Below, piece by piece: positions 1-6,684 of a stretch of DNA of 9,399 nucleotides. Under the pieces are notes generated by a model. That model saw only the letters and a program-made list of their open reading frames with translations, did not search any database and was not told the origin of the DNA. Both the position numbers and the translations under genes were made by a program. Origin of the DNA: Pseudolabrys sp. Its GTDB lineage: Bacteria > Pseudomonadota > Alphaproteobacteria > Rhizobiales > Xanthobacteraceae. The stretch's first letter is position 1; each line of letters opens with the position of its first letter. The stretch is taken from contig JAFAQJ010000288.1 in the NCBI GenBank assembly GCA_019246455.1, forward strand, positions 1-9,399. Direction: 5' to 3'.

Positions 1-15
1 GGGAGGGAGGGCGTT

Positions 16-957
16 CTATATCAGGAATTGCTCGGTAATAGCCGAGCCGAGACGGTTATTTTCGCCGATGAACTCGCCGATGAACTCGTGTAGCCCGCGC
101 TGGAAGATGCCGTCCATCTTGCTGTTCTGAAGGCGGGCGCGAATGCCGCGGGCTAGCCGTTGAGCCGGACCCTGACGGCCGTAGGCCGACGCGATCTGGT
201 CGAGATTGCGCACGATCGCCTCATAACAGGACGCCAGCGATCGCGGCATTTCGTCCTTGAGGATAAGGAGGTCTGCAATCAGCCAGGGTTTGAGATTTTC
301 CTTGTAGACCCAGTGATAGGAGGTATGCGCCGACACCGATCGCAGGATCGCCGCCCATTGAAAATAATCGAGCGGCCCGCCGATGCGTTCGTTGTCTGGC
401 AACAGCAGATGGTATTTGACGTCGAGGATGCGCGCGGTGTTGTCGGCGCGCTCGACATAGACACCGAGCCGCGAGAACCAATAGGCGTCGTTGCGCAGCA
501 TGGTGCGATAGGCCGAACCGTCGAACCGGAGCGATGACTCCTGCACCCACCGCAGGAAACGCGAGAATTCCTCGCGCGAGCTTGCCCCGTTGCCATAACG
601 TTGCAATTCGAGCCATGTGCCGTTGATCGCGTCCCACATTTCGACCGTCAGCGCGGTTCGCACCGCGCGCGCATTGCTGCGCGCGAGTTCAAAGCAGCTT
701 CTGATCGACGAGGTGTTGGCGGTGGAGAAGGCGAGGAAGTCGGTGACGTTTTCAGCGTTAGCTTCCTCGTATTGCGCGTAGAACGCTTTGCCGCAGCCCG
801 CGGTCGCGACCGCCGATTCCCATTCGTTGCTTTCGCCGACATAAGCAAGCGGCAGCGCCGTCAGCCGCTGCGTCGCTTCGAGAATGCGCGCGAGATATTC
901 CGCGCGTTCAACGTAGCGCGACAGCCAGTAGAGGTTATCGGCGGTGCGCGAGAGCAT
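16..957 (-). CDS. Alpha-E domain protein (DUF403 / COG2307)
   Basis: Complete 313-residue protein, of usual size for the alpha-E family, which is all-helical and of unproven biochemistry. The sequence shows an internal duplication: YVERAEYLARIL at residues 15-26 recurs as YVERADNTARIL at 167-178, each preceded by a Tyr-Trp-hydrophobic-Ser-Arg run (residues 10-14 and 159-163). The C-terminus has the familiar GLHEF...NNRLG pattern near residues 278-294. It is the second gene of a minus-strand operon: its ATG directly follows the TAA of the ATP-grasp gene with no base between, so the two are very probably translationally coupled, with a weak GGACGG ribosome site inside the upstream gene. In known genomes alpha-E proteins travel with circularly permuted ATP-grasp proteins and often with transglutaminase-like proteins or the Anbu peptidase, in a predicted peptide synthesis or modification system. 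That role is inference. The next gene lies beyond the window edge. Family assignment is firm, function is not. Confidence 0.93.
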   Translation of the reverse strand: MLSRTADNLYWLSRYVERAEYLARILEATQRLTALPLAYVGESNEWESAVATAGCGKAFYAQYEEANAENVTDFLAFSTANTSSIRSCFELARSNARAVRTALTVEMWDAINGTWLELQRYGNGASSREEFSRFLRWVQESSLRFDGSAYRTMLRNDAYWFSRLGVYVERADNTARILDVKYHLLLPDNERIGGPLDYFQWAAILRSVSAHTSYHWVYKENLKPWLIADLLILKDEMPRSLASCYEAIVRNLDQIASAYGRQGPAQRLARGIRARLQNSKMDGIFQRGLHEFIGEFIGENNRLGSAITEQFLI

Positions 958-2379
958 TTAACCGTCCAATACCCAGGTGTCTTTGGTGCCGCCGCCCTGG
1001 CTCGAATTGACGACCAGCGAACCTTCCTTGAGCGCGACGCGGGTAAGCCCACCCGGCACGATGTAGGTGCGCTCGCGCCCCGTGAGCACGAACGGCCGCA
1101 AATCGACGTGACGTGGGGCCACGCCGCTTTCGATGCAGGTCGGGCACGTCGAGAGCGCGAGCGTCGGTTGGGCGATGAAATTTTTCGGCGCGGTCTTGAG
1201 CTTGGCGCGGAACTGCTCGATCGCGACTTTGCTGGCGGCAGGACCGATTAGCATCCCGTAGCCGCCGGAGCCGTGCACCTCCTTCACGACGAGTTCATGC
1301 AAATGGTCGAGCACATAAGCGAGATGATCTGCTTCGCGGCAACGCCAGGTTGGCACGTTTTTCAGGAGTGGCTCTTCGCCGAGATAAAATTTCATGATCG
1401 CCGGCATGTAACTGTAGACGGCCTTGTCATCGGCGATGCCAGTACCGACGGCGTTCGCCAGCGTCACGTTGCCGGCGTGATAAACCGACATCAGGCCCGG
1501 GACCCCGAGCGCCGAATCCGGCCGGAAGGTCAACGGATCGAGGAAGTCGTCATCGAGCCGGCGATAGATCACGTCGACGCGTTTCGGCCCCTGCGTCGTG
1601 CGCATGTAGCAGAACTCGTCCTTGACGAAGAGGTCGCGGCCTTCGACGAGCTCGATGCCGAGCTTGTCGGCGAGAAACGAATGCTCGTAGTAGGCGGAGT
1701 TGAAAACGCCGGGAGTCAGCAGAACCACGGTCGGGTCGTGCGAGGCGCTCGCCGGTGCAATCGACTTAAGCGTGGCCAGTAATTCGTCCGGATAATTTTC
1801 CACCGGGGCGATGCGATGGCGCGCAAACAATTCAGGGAAAAGCCGCAACATGATCTCGCGATTTTCCAGCATGTAGGACACCCCGGACGGGGTGCGCACA
1901 TTGTCCTCGAGAACGTAGAAGGTCTCAGCGTCGACGCGCACGATGTCGATGCCGGCGATCTGCACATAGAGATCGTGCGGCACCTGCACGCCGCTCATCT
2001 CCGGGCGGAACGCCGCGTTACGAAACACGAGATCGTCCGGCAAAACGCCCGCCTTGATAATTTCACGGCCGCTGTAAATGTCCTTGATGAAGAGGTTGAG
2101 TGCCTTGACGCGCTGCGCCAGTCCCTGCTGAACGCGCTTCCACTCGTTGGCGGCGAGAATGCGCGGGATCACGTCGAACGGGATCAGCCGTTCTTGCGCG
2201 TCGGCTTCGCCATAAACCGCGAAGGTGATGCCAATACGGCGGAACACCAGCTCGGCCTCGCGCCGCCGATACGCCAATACGTCCGGCGGCACGTCCTTGA
2301 GCCAACGCGATAGCTCTTTGTATGCGGGCCTCAGCGCAGCGCCTTCGCTGCCGCCCATTTCATCGAACGCCACCGCCAT
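958..2379 (-). CDS. Circularly permuted ATP-grasp protein (DUF404/DUF407, COG2308)
   Basis: Complete 473-residue protein, the usual length for the family. It is a predicted ATP-dependent carboxylate-amine ligase that would join an amino group to an acyl-phosphate, probably making or tagging a peptide in the cytoplasm. Family motifs run in order: VLEDNVRTPSG (156-166), IYRRLDDD (271-278), NAVGTGIADDKA (309-320), a glycine-rich VVKEVHGSGGYGM loop (364-376), HVDLRPFVL (424-432) and VPGGLTRVAL (441-450), ending in a polar SSQGGGTKDTWVL tail. The acidic and basic residues of these blocks are the expected nucleotide and metal ligands. The start at 2379 is supported by a GGGGAG ribosome site a few bases upstream; a second ATG seven codons in lacks one. 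It is the first gene of the operon with the alpha-E gene and is divergent from the CinA-like gene across 197 bp. I see only a weak promoter for it. A CPTC pair at residues 412-415 could bind metal or form a disulfide, but this is speculation. Confidence 0.94.
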   Translation of the reverse strand: MAVAFDEMGGSEGAALRPAYKELSRWLKDVPPDVLAYRRREAELVFRRIGITFAVYGEADAQERLIPFDVIPRILAANEWKRVQQGLAQRVKALNLFIKDIYSGREIIKAGVLPDDLVFRNAAFRPEMSGVQVPHDLYVQIAGIDIVRVDAETFYVLEDNVRTPSGVSYMLENREIMLRLFPELFARHRIAPVENYPDELLATLKSIAPASASHDPTVVLLTPGVFNSAYYEHSFLADKLGIELVEGRDLFVKDEFCYMRTTQGPKRVDVIYRRLDDDFLDPLTFRPDSALGVPGLMSVYHAGNVTLANAVGTGIADDKAVYSYMPAIMKFYLGEEPLLKNVPTWRCREADHLAYVLDHLHELVVKEVHGSGGYGMLIGPAASKVAIEQFRAKLKTAPKNFIAQPTLALSTCPTCIESGVAPRHVDLRPFVLTGRERTYIVPGGLTRVALKEGSLVVNSSQGGGTKDTWVLDG

Positions 2380-2475
2380 TGATCTCCCCGGATACAGCCC
2401 GCTTTGTCTCTAAACTGCAATCTTCAGGCCAAGGGCGAGCACTTGAGAAGGCAGGTGTTCCCGAGGCTGGGCCAT

Positions 2476-2504
2476 CTTACAGCAGCTTGGCCCTTGCCTA
2501 TAAT
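2476..2504 (+). promoter_or_regulatory. Putative sigma70-type promoter for the CinA-like/gpt operon
   Basis: CTTACA at 2476-2481 (four of six matches to TTGACA) is followed by exactly 17 bp and then a perfect TATAAT at 2499-2504. Transcription would start near 2511, giving a leader of about 66 nt before the ATG at 2577. The AT-rich -10 stands out from the surrounding GC-rich sequence. It is predicted from pattern only. Confidence 0.5.
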
Positions 2505-2514
2505 TTAGGCGAGG
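2492..2514. repeat. Inverted repeat centred on the -10 hexamer
   Basis: CCTTGCCTA (2492-2500) and TAGGCGAGG (2506-2514) form a 9-bp dyad with one G-T pair and a 5-nt centre, TAATT. It overlaps the predicted TATAAT and start site of the promoter for the gene at 2577, so it could be an operator. As RNA only part of it would be transcribed from that promoter, which argues against an attenuator. No regulator can be named. Confidence 0.35.
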
Positions 2515-2576
2515 CGGAGCGAGCGGGGCTGGAGCCTCGGCATCGGCCTCGCGTAAAAGGACGACAAGGGATTTTC

Positions 2577-3341
2577 ATGACCGCAGCGATTGTTACCGCG
2601 TCCATTCTCGTCATTGGCGACGAGATTCTTTCGGGCCGTACCAAGGACAAGAACATCGGCTATATCGCCGAATACCTAACCGCGCTGGGCATCGACTTGC
2701 GGGAAGTGCGGGTCGTCCCCGACATCGAGGACGAGATCGTGGCGGCACTCGATGCGCTGCGCCGCCGTTACACCTACCTATTCACCACCGGCGGCATCGG
2801 GCCGACCCATGACGACATCACGGCGGATGCGGTCGCCAAGGCTTTCAAAGTGCCGCTCGAATTTCATCCCGAGGCGGTACGGATCATCTCCGAGCGCGCC
2901 AAAGCGATGGGCACCGAGATGAACGAAGCGCGCATGCGCATGGCGCGCATTCCCAAAGGCGCCGCGCTGGTCGCCAACAAAGTGTCGGGCGCACCGGGAT
3001 TCCAGTTGGACAATGTGATCGTGATGGCCGGCATCCCGACCGTGATGCAGGCGATGCTCGACATCGTTGCGCCGACGCTCAAAACCGGCGTGAAGATGGT
3101 GTCCGAGACCGTGCGGGCCGATGCGCGCGAGGGCGATGTCGGCACCGAACTTGGCGCAGTCGCGAAGGCGCACCCGGACGTCATTATCGGCAGCTACCCG
3201 TTCTTCGACGACAAACTCGGCCCCAACACCAACATCGTGGTGCGAGCACGCGAACCTGAAAAACTGGCCGCGGCACGCGCCGACGTCGAGGCCATGCTCA
3301 AGCGTGTCAAAGCGCAAATGGGCGCCTGGAAAGGAAGCTGA
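2577..3341 (+). CDS. Competence/damage-inducible protein A (CinA N-terminal, molybdopterin-binding-like domain only)
   Basis: A 254-residue protein of the MoCF-biosynthesis (MogA/MoaB-like) fold as found in the N-terminal half of CinA. Visible motifs are [13 protein letters not shown] (14-26), [13 protein letters not shown] (70-82), which is the family's signature phosphate-binding loop, MAGIPTVM (150-157) and IGSYPFFDD (204-212). Full CinA proteins exceed 400 residues and carry a C-terminal PncC nicotinamide-nucleotide amidase domain. That domain is absent here, as in the common short alphaproteobacterial form. By analogy with CinA N-domains it may hydrolyse a pyrophosphate nucleotide such as ADP-ribose, but this is untested. 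The reading frame stays open upstream to 2322, but the start at 2577 is chosen because an AAGGG ribosome site sits 6 nt before it and because the family motifs begin there. It lies 2 nt before the gpt gene, so the two are cotranscribed. Confidence 0.92.
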   Translation: MTAAIVTASILVIGDEILSGRTKDKNIGYIAEYLTALGIDLREVRVVPDIEDEIVAALDALRRRYTYLFTTGGIGPTHDDITADAVAKAFKVPLEFHPEAVRIISERAKAMGTEMNEARMRMARIPKGAALVANKVSGAPGFQLDNVIVMAGIPTVMQAMLDIVAPTLKTGVKMVSETVRADAREGDVGTELGAVAKAHPDVIIGSYPFFDDKLGPNTNIVVRAREPEKLAAARADVEAMLKRVKAQMGAWKGS

Positions 3342-3343
3342 CG

Positions 3344-3856
3344 ATGGCAAAAGGCGGGCCGCCGTCACCGGACAAGATCTTTCCGGTGTCGTGGGATCAG
3401 TTTCACCGCGACTCGCGTGCGCTGGCGTGGCGGCTGCACGAAGCCGGGCCGTTCGAAGCCGTGGTGTGCATCACGCGCGGCGGCCTCGTGCCGGCGGCCG
3501 TCGTCGCACGCGAGCTCAATGTGCGCATCATCGAGACGGTGTGCATTGCGAGCTATCTGAATTATCAGAACCAGGGTGAACTCAAGGTGCTCAAAGGCGT
3601 CGCGCCGGAGATCACGTCGATGCGGGCGCAAGGCAAGGGCGTGTTGATCGTCGACGACCTGGTCGACACCGGAAAAACCGCGAAGGTGGTGCGCGACCTG
3701 TTGCCGGCCGCGCATTTCGCGACGGTCTACGCCAAGCCGATGGGCCGGCCGCTGGTCGATACCTTCATTACCGAGGTGTCGCAGGACACCTGGATCTATT
3801 TCCCGTGGGACACGGGTCTCGCATTCCAGCCACCAATCCGCGAAGGCGGCGACTGA
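3344..3856 (+). CDS. gpt: Xanthine(-guanine) phosphoribosyltransferase
   Basis: A 170-residue type I phosphoribosyltransferase that should convert xanthine and guanine, with PRPP, to XMP and GMP in purine salvage. The PRPP-binding motif [13 protein letters not shown] occupies residues 100-112, the conserved RGGLVPAA loop residues 45-52, and the C-terminal purine-hood segment WIYFPWD residues 150-156. Length and order match Gpt-type enzymes, which differ from Hpt by this Trp-rich tail. A strong ribosome site, GGAAAGGAAG at 3328-3337, lies in the end of the preceding gene, and the start is 2 nt after that gene's stop, so the pair forms an operon. Xanthine versus guanine preference cannot be read from sequence. 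Confidence 0.93.
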   Translation: MAKGGPPSPDKIFPVSWDQFHRDSRALAWRLHEAGPFEAVVCITRGGLVPAAVVARELNVRIIETVCIASYLNYQNQGELKVLKGVAPEITSMRAQGKGVLIVDDLVDTGKTAKVVRDLLPAAHFATVYAKPMGRPLVDTFITEVSQDTWIYFPWDTGLAFQPPIREGGD

Positions 3857-3909
3857 CCGCAACAAACGCGCTAAGTTGAAAACAACAAAAGACGCTGGAA
3901 GGATTTGAA

Positions 3910-4890
3910 ATGCTGACACGACGAGATTGGCTCGCAGGCGCGGGCGCCGCTGTCGTGGCTCCTTCATTTGCCTGGGCGGATTATCCCGACCATCCGATCC
4001 GTATTCTCGTGGGCTACGCGGCCGGCGGCGGCGTCGACATCATCGCACGGCTTCTGAGCGATCCTCTGAGCACGAACCTGAAGCAGGCGGTGGTGGTTGA
4101 AAACCGCACTGGCGCCGCCGCGATGGTCGCGACCGGCGCGGTGGCAAAGGCCAATCCCGATGGCTACATGCTGCTCGCCGCGGCCTCCGGTGAGGTCGCG
4201 ATCAACCAGCATCTCTATGGCTCGAAAATGCCGTACGACCCGGCGAAAGAACTGGTGCCGCTGGCTTTGGTCGGCATCGTGCCATGCGTAGTGGTCGTCG
4301 CTGAAACGACGCCCGTTCACAATCCGAAAGAGCTGATCGCCTACGCGCGCGCCAATTCCGACAAACTGTCGTTCTCGTCGTCGGGCGTTGGCAACCCGCA
4401 GCAACTCGCGGGCGAATTGATGAACAGCATGGCTGGCCTCCATGTCCTGCACGTGCCGTATAAGGGCTCGGCGCCGGCGGTGACCGACGTCGCGACCGGC
4501 ACGGTGACCATGAGCTTCTCGAGTCTCGCGGCGGCGCTGCCGCTGATCCAGGCCGGCAAGCTGCGCGCGGTGGCGGTGACCTCGAAAGAACGCATGCCGC
4601 AGCTGCCCGACGTCGCCCCGCTCTCGGAAGGCGATCCGAAACTTGCCGGCTACGAGTTGCTCAACTGGTTCGCGATGTTTGCGACCGCCGGCACGCCGCA
4701 GCCGGTGCTCGAACGGCTCAACGACCTCATCAACACGGCGCTCAGGGACCCGGCAATCAGCGGCAAGCTGTTGCCACAGGGCATCGTGCCGAAGCCGATG
4801 GGTCTCGCCGAATTCAAGTCGTTCGTCGCCTCCGAGACCGAGAAGTTCGGCAAGATCGTCGCGGCAGCGAATATCAAGTTGGAGAACTGA
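3910..4890 (+). CDS. Bug-family tripartite tricarboxylate transporter substrate-binding protein
   Basis: A 326-residue periplasmic solute receptor of the Bug/TctC family, of full family length. The N-terminus TRRDWLAGAGAA (3-14) is a twin-arginine-type signal followed by a hydrophobic stretch and a likely cleavage site AWA|D after residue 23. The mature protein begins YPDHPIRILVGYAAGGG with the family's ligand-loop pattern (G39-G41, D43, R47). It also has the second signature VPYKGSAPA (182-190) and the usual PLIQAGKLRA segment (211-220). Ligands of the family are typically organic acids, amides or aromatic acids bound through a carboxylate; the ligand here is unknown. A GGAAGGA ribosome site ends 6 nt before the ATG. 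The 53-bp gap upstream has no clear promoter or terminator. No TctA or TctB membrane subunit is present in the window, as is common for these overabundant orphan receptors. The hydrolase gene follows 3 nt after its stop. Confidence 0.94.
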   Translation: MLTRRDWLAGAGAAVVAPSFAWADYPDHPIRILVGYAAGGGVDIIARLLSDPLSTNLKQAVVVENRTGAAAMVATGAVAKANPDGYMLLAAASGEVAINQHLYGSKMPYDPAKELVPLALVGIVPCVVVVAETTPVHNPKELIAYARANSDKLSFSSSGVGNPQQLAGELMNSMAGLHVLHVPYKGSAPAVTDVATGTVTMSFSSLAAALPLIQAGKLRAVAVTSKERMPQLPDVAPLSEGDPKLAGYELLNWFAMFATAGTPQPVLERLNDLINTALRDPAISGKLLPQGIVPKPMGLAEFKSFVASETEKFGKIVAAANIKLEN

Positions 4891-4893
4891 GCG

Positions 4894-5667
4894 TTGCCCT
4901 ATCGCATCGACATTCTGCAGCAAGGCTTCCCGGGCAAATCGGTCTGCCACGGCGGGCTCGGCTGGAGCACGATCGCGCTTTTGCGATCCGACACGCACAA
5001 GATCCTGATCGATGTCGGCGCGTTCAACATCCGCAAGCCGCTCGCGAAGCAGTTGCGGGATCTCCAGGTTGCGCCCGGTGACATTACCGACATTGTTCTC
5101 ACGCACGCGCATTACGACCACTCGATCAATTACGTGCTGTTCCCGAATGCGACGGTGTGGATCGGCAAGCACGAGATCGAATGGGCCGCGGCGCAGCCGC
5201 CCGGCTTTAATCCACTGCCGGAGCTTTATGTCGCGGCGCTCGCCACCGAGAACCGGGTGAAGCGCATCGTGCCGGGCGAGGAATTCCTTCCCGGCCTTGC
5301 CGCGCGTCTCGCCCCCGGCCACACGCCCGGCTGTCTTGTATTCACTTTGAGCGGCAACGACGTCCCGGTGATCTTCACCGGCGATGCCGCCAAGAACCGT
5401 GCCGAGCTGATGTCCGGCAAGACCGACATGACGATGGACGAGGCGGCGAGCGCCGCGTCGCTGAAGCTGATCTGGAAATTGTGGCGCGAGACGCCGGGAA
5501 CGCTGCTCATTCCCGGTCACGATCTCACCATGAAACTCGGGGCGAACGGGAAGCCGATCTATGTCGGGCAGCGGCAGGCCGGCATCGCCGCCTGGTTCGA
5601 CGAGGACATCGAGATTACGACCGACTTCGATATCGGCGGCCAGGCGTCGAAAATGGCAGCCGAATAG
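4894..5667 (+). CDS. Metallo-beta-lactamase-fold hydrolase (lactonase/AttM-like)
   Basis: A 257-residue MBL-fold enzyme with a complete dinuclear metal site: HAHYDH (H71, H73, D75, H76), H143 in PGHTPG, D164 in FTGD, and H209 in LIPGHD. The arrangement and size resemble N-acyl homoserine lactonases and related cytoplasmic hydrolases, but the substrate cannot be read off. There is no signal peptide. The start is TTG at 4894: no ATG lies near the N-terminus, GGAG at 4881-4884 is 9 nt upstream, and residues from MPYRIDIL onward fit the fold's first strand. It sits 3 nt after the binding-protein gene and 59 nt before the cupin gene. It probably acts on the compound imported with that receptor, perhaps opening a lactone or cleaving an ester. 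That link is inference from operon structure. Confidence 0.9.
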   Translation: MPYRIDILQQGFPGKSVCHGGLGWSTIALLRSDTHKILIDVGAFNIRKPLAKQLRDLQVAPGDITDIVLTHAHYDHSINYVLFPNATVWIGKHEIEWAAAQPPGFNPLPELYVAALATENRVKRIVPGEEFLPGLAARLAPGHTPGCLVFTLSGNDVPVIFTGDAAKNRAELMSGKTDMTMDEAASAASLKLIWKLWRETPGTLLIPGHDLTMKLGANGKPIYVGQRQAGIAAWFDEDIEITTDFDIGGQASKMAAE

Positions 5668-5726
5668 GCGAGTGCGCCGCTGCCCGCGATCCGCTATGAT
5701 CGTACCAAAGAACGCCGGAGGACGCC

Positions 5727-6167
5727 ATGAACGTGAAGCCCGACACCAGCAACGCCAAGCGCTCCGGCTATGTGCGCCCGCAGGACATGCCATGGGACAA
5801 GATGCGGTTTCCCGGCTGCGAGTGCAAAACACTGCTGTTCGATGCCAAAAGCGGCCTGGCGACGGTGCTGATGAAAATGGCGCCGGGCGCGATGCTGCCC
5901 GATCACGAGCACGTTCTGATCGAGCAGACTTACGTTCTCTCCGGCGCGCTGGTCGACAAAGAAGGCCCCGATGCCGGGCTTGAAGTGGGGCCGGGAGAAT
6001 TCGTCTGGCGTCCGGCCGGCAGCCGACATGCGGCTTGGGCGCCGCGCGGCTGCGAATGCATCGCGATGTTCCAGATCCCGAACAAGTTCTTCGATCAGCC
6101 GGGCCGCGTGGTCGATGCCGCCGGCAAGGACTGGGATCCGATCTGGAAGGATATCTTAGGCCGCTAG
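5727..6167 (+). CDS. Small single-domain cupin protein
   Basis: A 146-residue protein with one cupin barrel. Motif 1 is HEHVLIEQTYVLSG (H60, H62, E66, G73) and motif 2 is GEFVWRPAGSRH (G90, P96, G98, H101), so all four usual metal ligands (two His, Glu, His) are present. It resembles ChrR-like cupins and dihydroxyacetophenone-dioxygenase-type cupins, so a metal-dependent dioxygenase, isomerase or binding role is possible; none is proven. A GGAGGA ribosome site at 5717-5722 precedes the ATG. A TATGAT hexamer at 5695-5700 could be a -10 element for a separate promoter, but no good -35 is visible, so it may simply be the third gene of the receptor-hydrolase operon. Cysteines at 31, 33, 109 and 111 occur as two CxC pairs, which is slightly unusual. 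Confidence 0.88.
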   Translation: MNVKPDTSNAKRSGYVRPQDMPWDKMRFPGCECKTLLFDAKSGLATVLMKMAPGAMLPDHEHVLIEQTYVLSGALVDKEGPDAGLEVGPGEFVWRPAGSRHAAWAPRGCECIAMFQIPNKFFDQPGRVVDAAGKDWDPIWKDILGR

Positions 6168-6192
6168 AGTCCCGCGCCGCGCGTGGCCGTGA

Positions 6193-6208
6193 CCGCGCGT
6201 GAGCGCGG
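6193..6208 (+). other. GC-rich hairpin between the cupin and tRNA genes
   Basis: CCGCGC (6193-6198) pairs with GCGCGG (6203-6208) around a GTGA loop, which is of the stable GNRA type in RNA. It lies 26 nt after the cupin stop and 22 nt before the tRNA. No T-tract follows, so a classical intrinsic terminator is not supported; it might be a transcript-end stabiliser, a Rho-region structure or chance in GC-rich DNA. Confidence 0.25.
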
Positions 6209-6229
6209 GGCGGTAACGATGTGCCGCGT

Positions 6230-6315
6230 GCGGACGTGGCGGAATGGTAGACGCAAGGGACTTAAAATCCCTTGGGAGTAATCCCGTCCGGGTTCGAGTC
6301 CCGGCGTCCGCACCA
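6230..6315 (+). tRNA. tRNA-Leu (anticodon UAA)
   Basis: An 86-nt tRNA with an encoded CCA tail. The acceptor stem GCGGACG (6230-6236) pairs perfectly with CGTCCGC (6305-6311), followed by discriminator A and CCA. The anticodon arm is AGGGA-CTTAAAA-TCCCT with anticodon TAA at 6263-6265. A long variable arm (GGGAGTAATCCC region, 6274-6285), as expected for a class II tRNA, and a T-arm CCGGG-TTCGAGT-CCCGG complete the cloverleaf. Leucine identity fits the anticodon, the long variable arm and discriminator A. It reads UUA codons, which are rare in this GC-rich sequence. No convincing promoter is visible immediately upstream. The lipoprotein gene begins 18 nt downstream on the same strand. I see no att-site duplication or integrase. 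Confidence 0.97.
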
Positions 6316-6316
6316 C

Positions 6317-6337
6317 ATGCTAAAAAGAGGCTCATGA
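6317..6337 (+). other. Possible six-codon leader ORF overlapping the lipoprotein start
   Basis: ATG at 6317, one base after the tRNA's CCA, opens a reading frame encoding MLKRGS. Its TGA overlaps the lipoprotein ATG in the arrangement ATGA. If the tRNA is cut from a joint transcript, the downstream RNA would begin almost exactly at this ATG. It may well be chance, since there is no ribosome site of its own. Confidence 0.15.
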
Positions 6338-6684
6338 TTCGTCTTGGGACGATAGCGGCGCTTGCCGTGTGGCTCGCCGGCTGCGCCGGTGACGATAACA
6401 AGCTTGGACGCGCGCTGGTCGCGCCGGGCGGCTACGAATTCTACGACTGCGCGCAACTGGCCGCGCAGGACAAATCGCTGACCAATCGCAGCCACGATCT
6501 GGAGCAGTTGATGGCGCGGGCCAAGCAGGGCGCCGGCGGAGGCTTCGTCAGCGCGATCGCCTACGATTCCGACTACGCCTCGGCGCAGGCCAATCTGCGC
6601 GAGGTGCATCGCGCGCAAGCGGAAAAGAATTGCCCAAGTGCCGCTCCGGCGCCTGCGCGCCGCAGCAACAGCGCCGTGCGCTAG
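6334..6684 (+). CDS. Small lipoprotein, conserved hypothetical
   Basis: A 116-residue protein starting with a short lipoprotein signal: [17 protein letters not shown] has an Arg near the start, a hydrophobic core and a lipobox LAGC with C17 as the lipidated residue. The +2 residue is Ala, so outer-membrane delivery is possible. The mature part holds a YEFYDCAQL segment (34-42), a helical Arg/Glu-rich region, a [19 protein letters not shown] segment (67-85), and a last Cys at 100 that could pair with C39. Its Ala/Pro/Arg/Ser tail looks disordered. Similar small proteins are recalled from Bradyrhizobium relatives without assigned function. The frame is open back to 6244, but that overlaps the tRNA; the ATG at 6334 is chosen for the lipobox and a GAGG 3 nt upstream, which is a short spacing. 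Its stop overlaps the copA stop on the other strand. Confidence 0.8.
   Translation: MIRLGTIAALAVWLAGCAGDDNKLGRALVAPGGYEFYDCAQLAAQDKSLTNRSHDLEQLMARAKQGAGGGFVSAIAYDSDYASAQANLREVHRAQAEKNCPSAAPAPARRSNSAVR

Noticed and set aside
62..85. Twelve-base tandem duplication TCGCCGATGAAC inside the alpha-E gene
   Set aside because: It is in frame, giving EFIGEFIG, but from memory of the family the segment length is normal, so it is probably not a recent insertion or a functional repeat.
601..2313. Several plus-strand frames of 165-216 residues opposite the alpha-E and ATP-grasp genes
   Set aside because: All are antisense to strongly motif-supported genes and lack ribosome sites or domain signatures.
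2322..2576. An 85-residue N-terminal extension of the CinA-like protein
   Set aside because: The extension has no family similarity, overlaps the divergent ATP-grasp gene and spans the predicted promoter. The internal ATG at 2577 has a good ribosome site.
3964..5832. A 622-residue open frame on the minus strand
   Set aside because: It runs antisense through the receptor, hydrolase and cupin genes, which have clear family motifs. Its product is a His/Arg/Asp-rich mixture without recognisable domains, typical of antisense frames in GC-rich DNA.
6193..6208. Intrinsic terminator after the cupin gene
   Set aside because: The hairpin is real on paper, but no T-tract follows, so I kept it only as an unassigned structure.
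6230..6315. tRNA as an integration site for a mobile element
   Set aside because: No integrase and no repeated tRNA 3' end are seen downstream; the neighbours look like ordinary chromosomal genes.
6244..6333. A 30-residue upstream extension of the lipoprotein frame
   Set aside because: It overlaps the tRNA gene and would bury the lipoprotein signal; the ATG at 6334 places the lipobox correctly.
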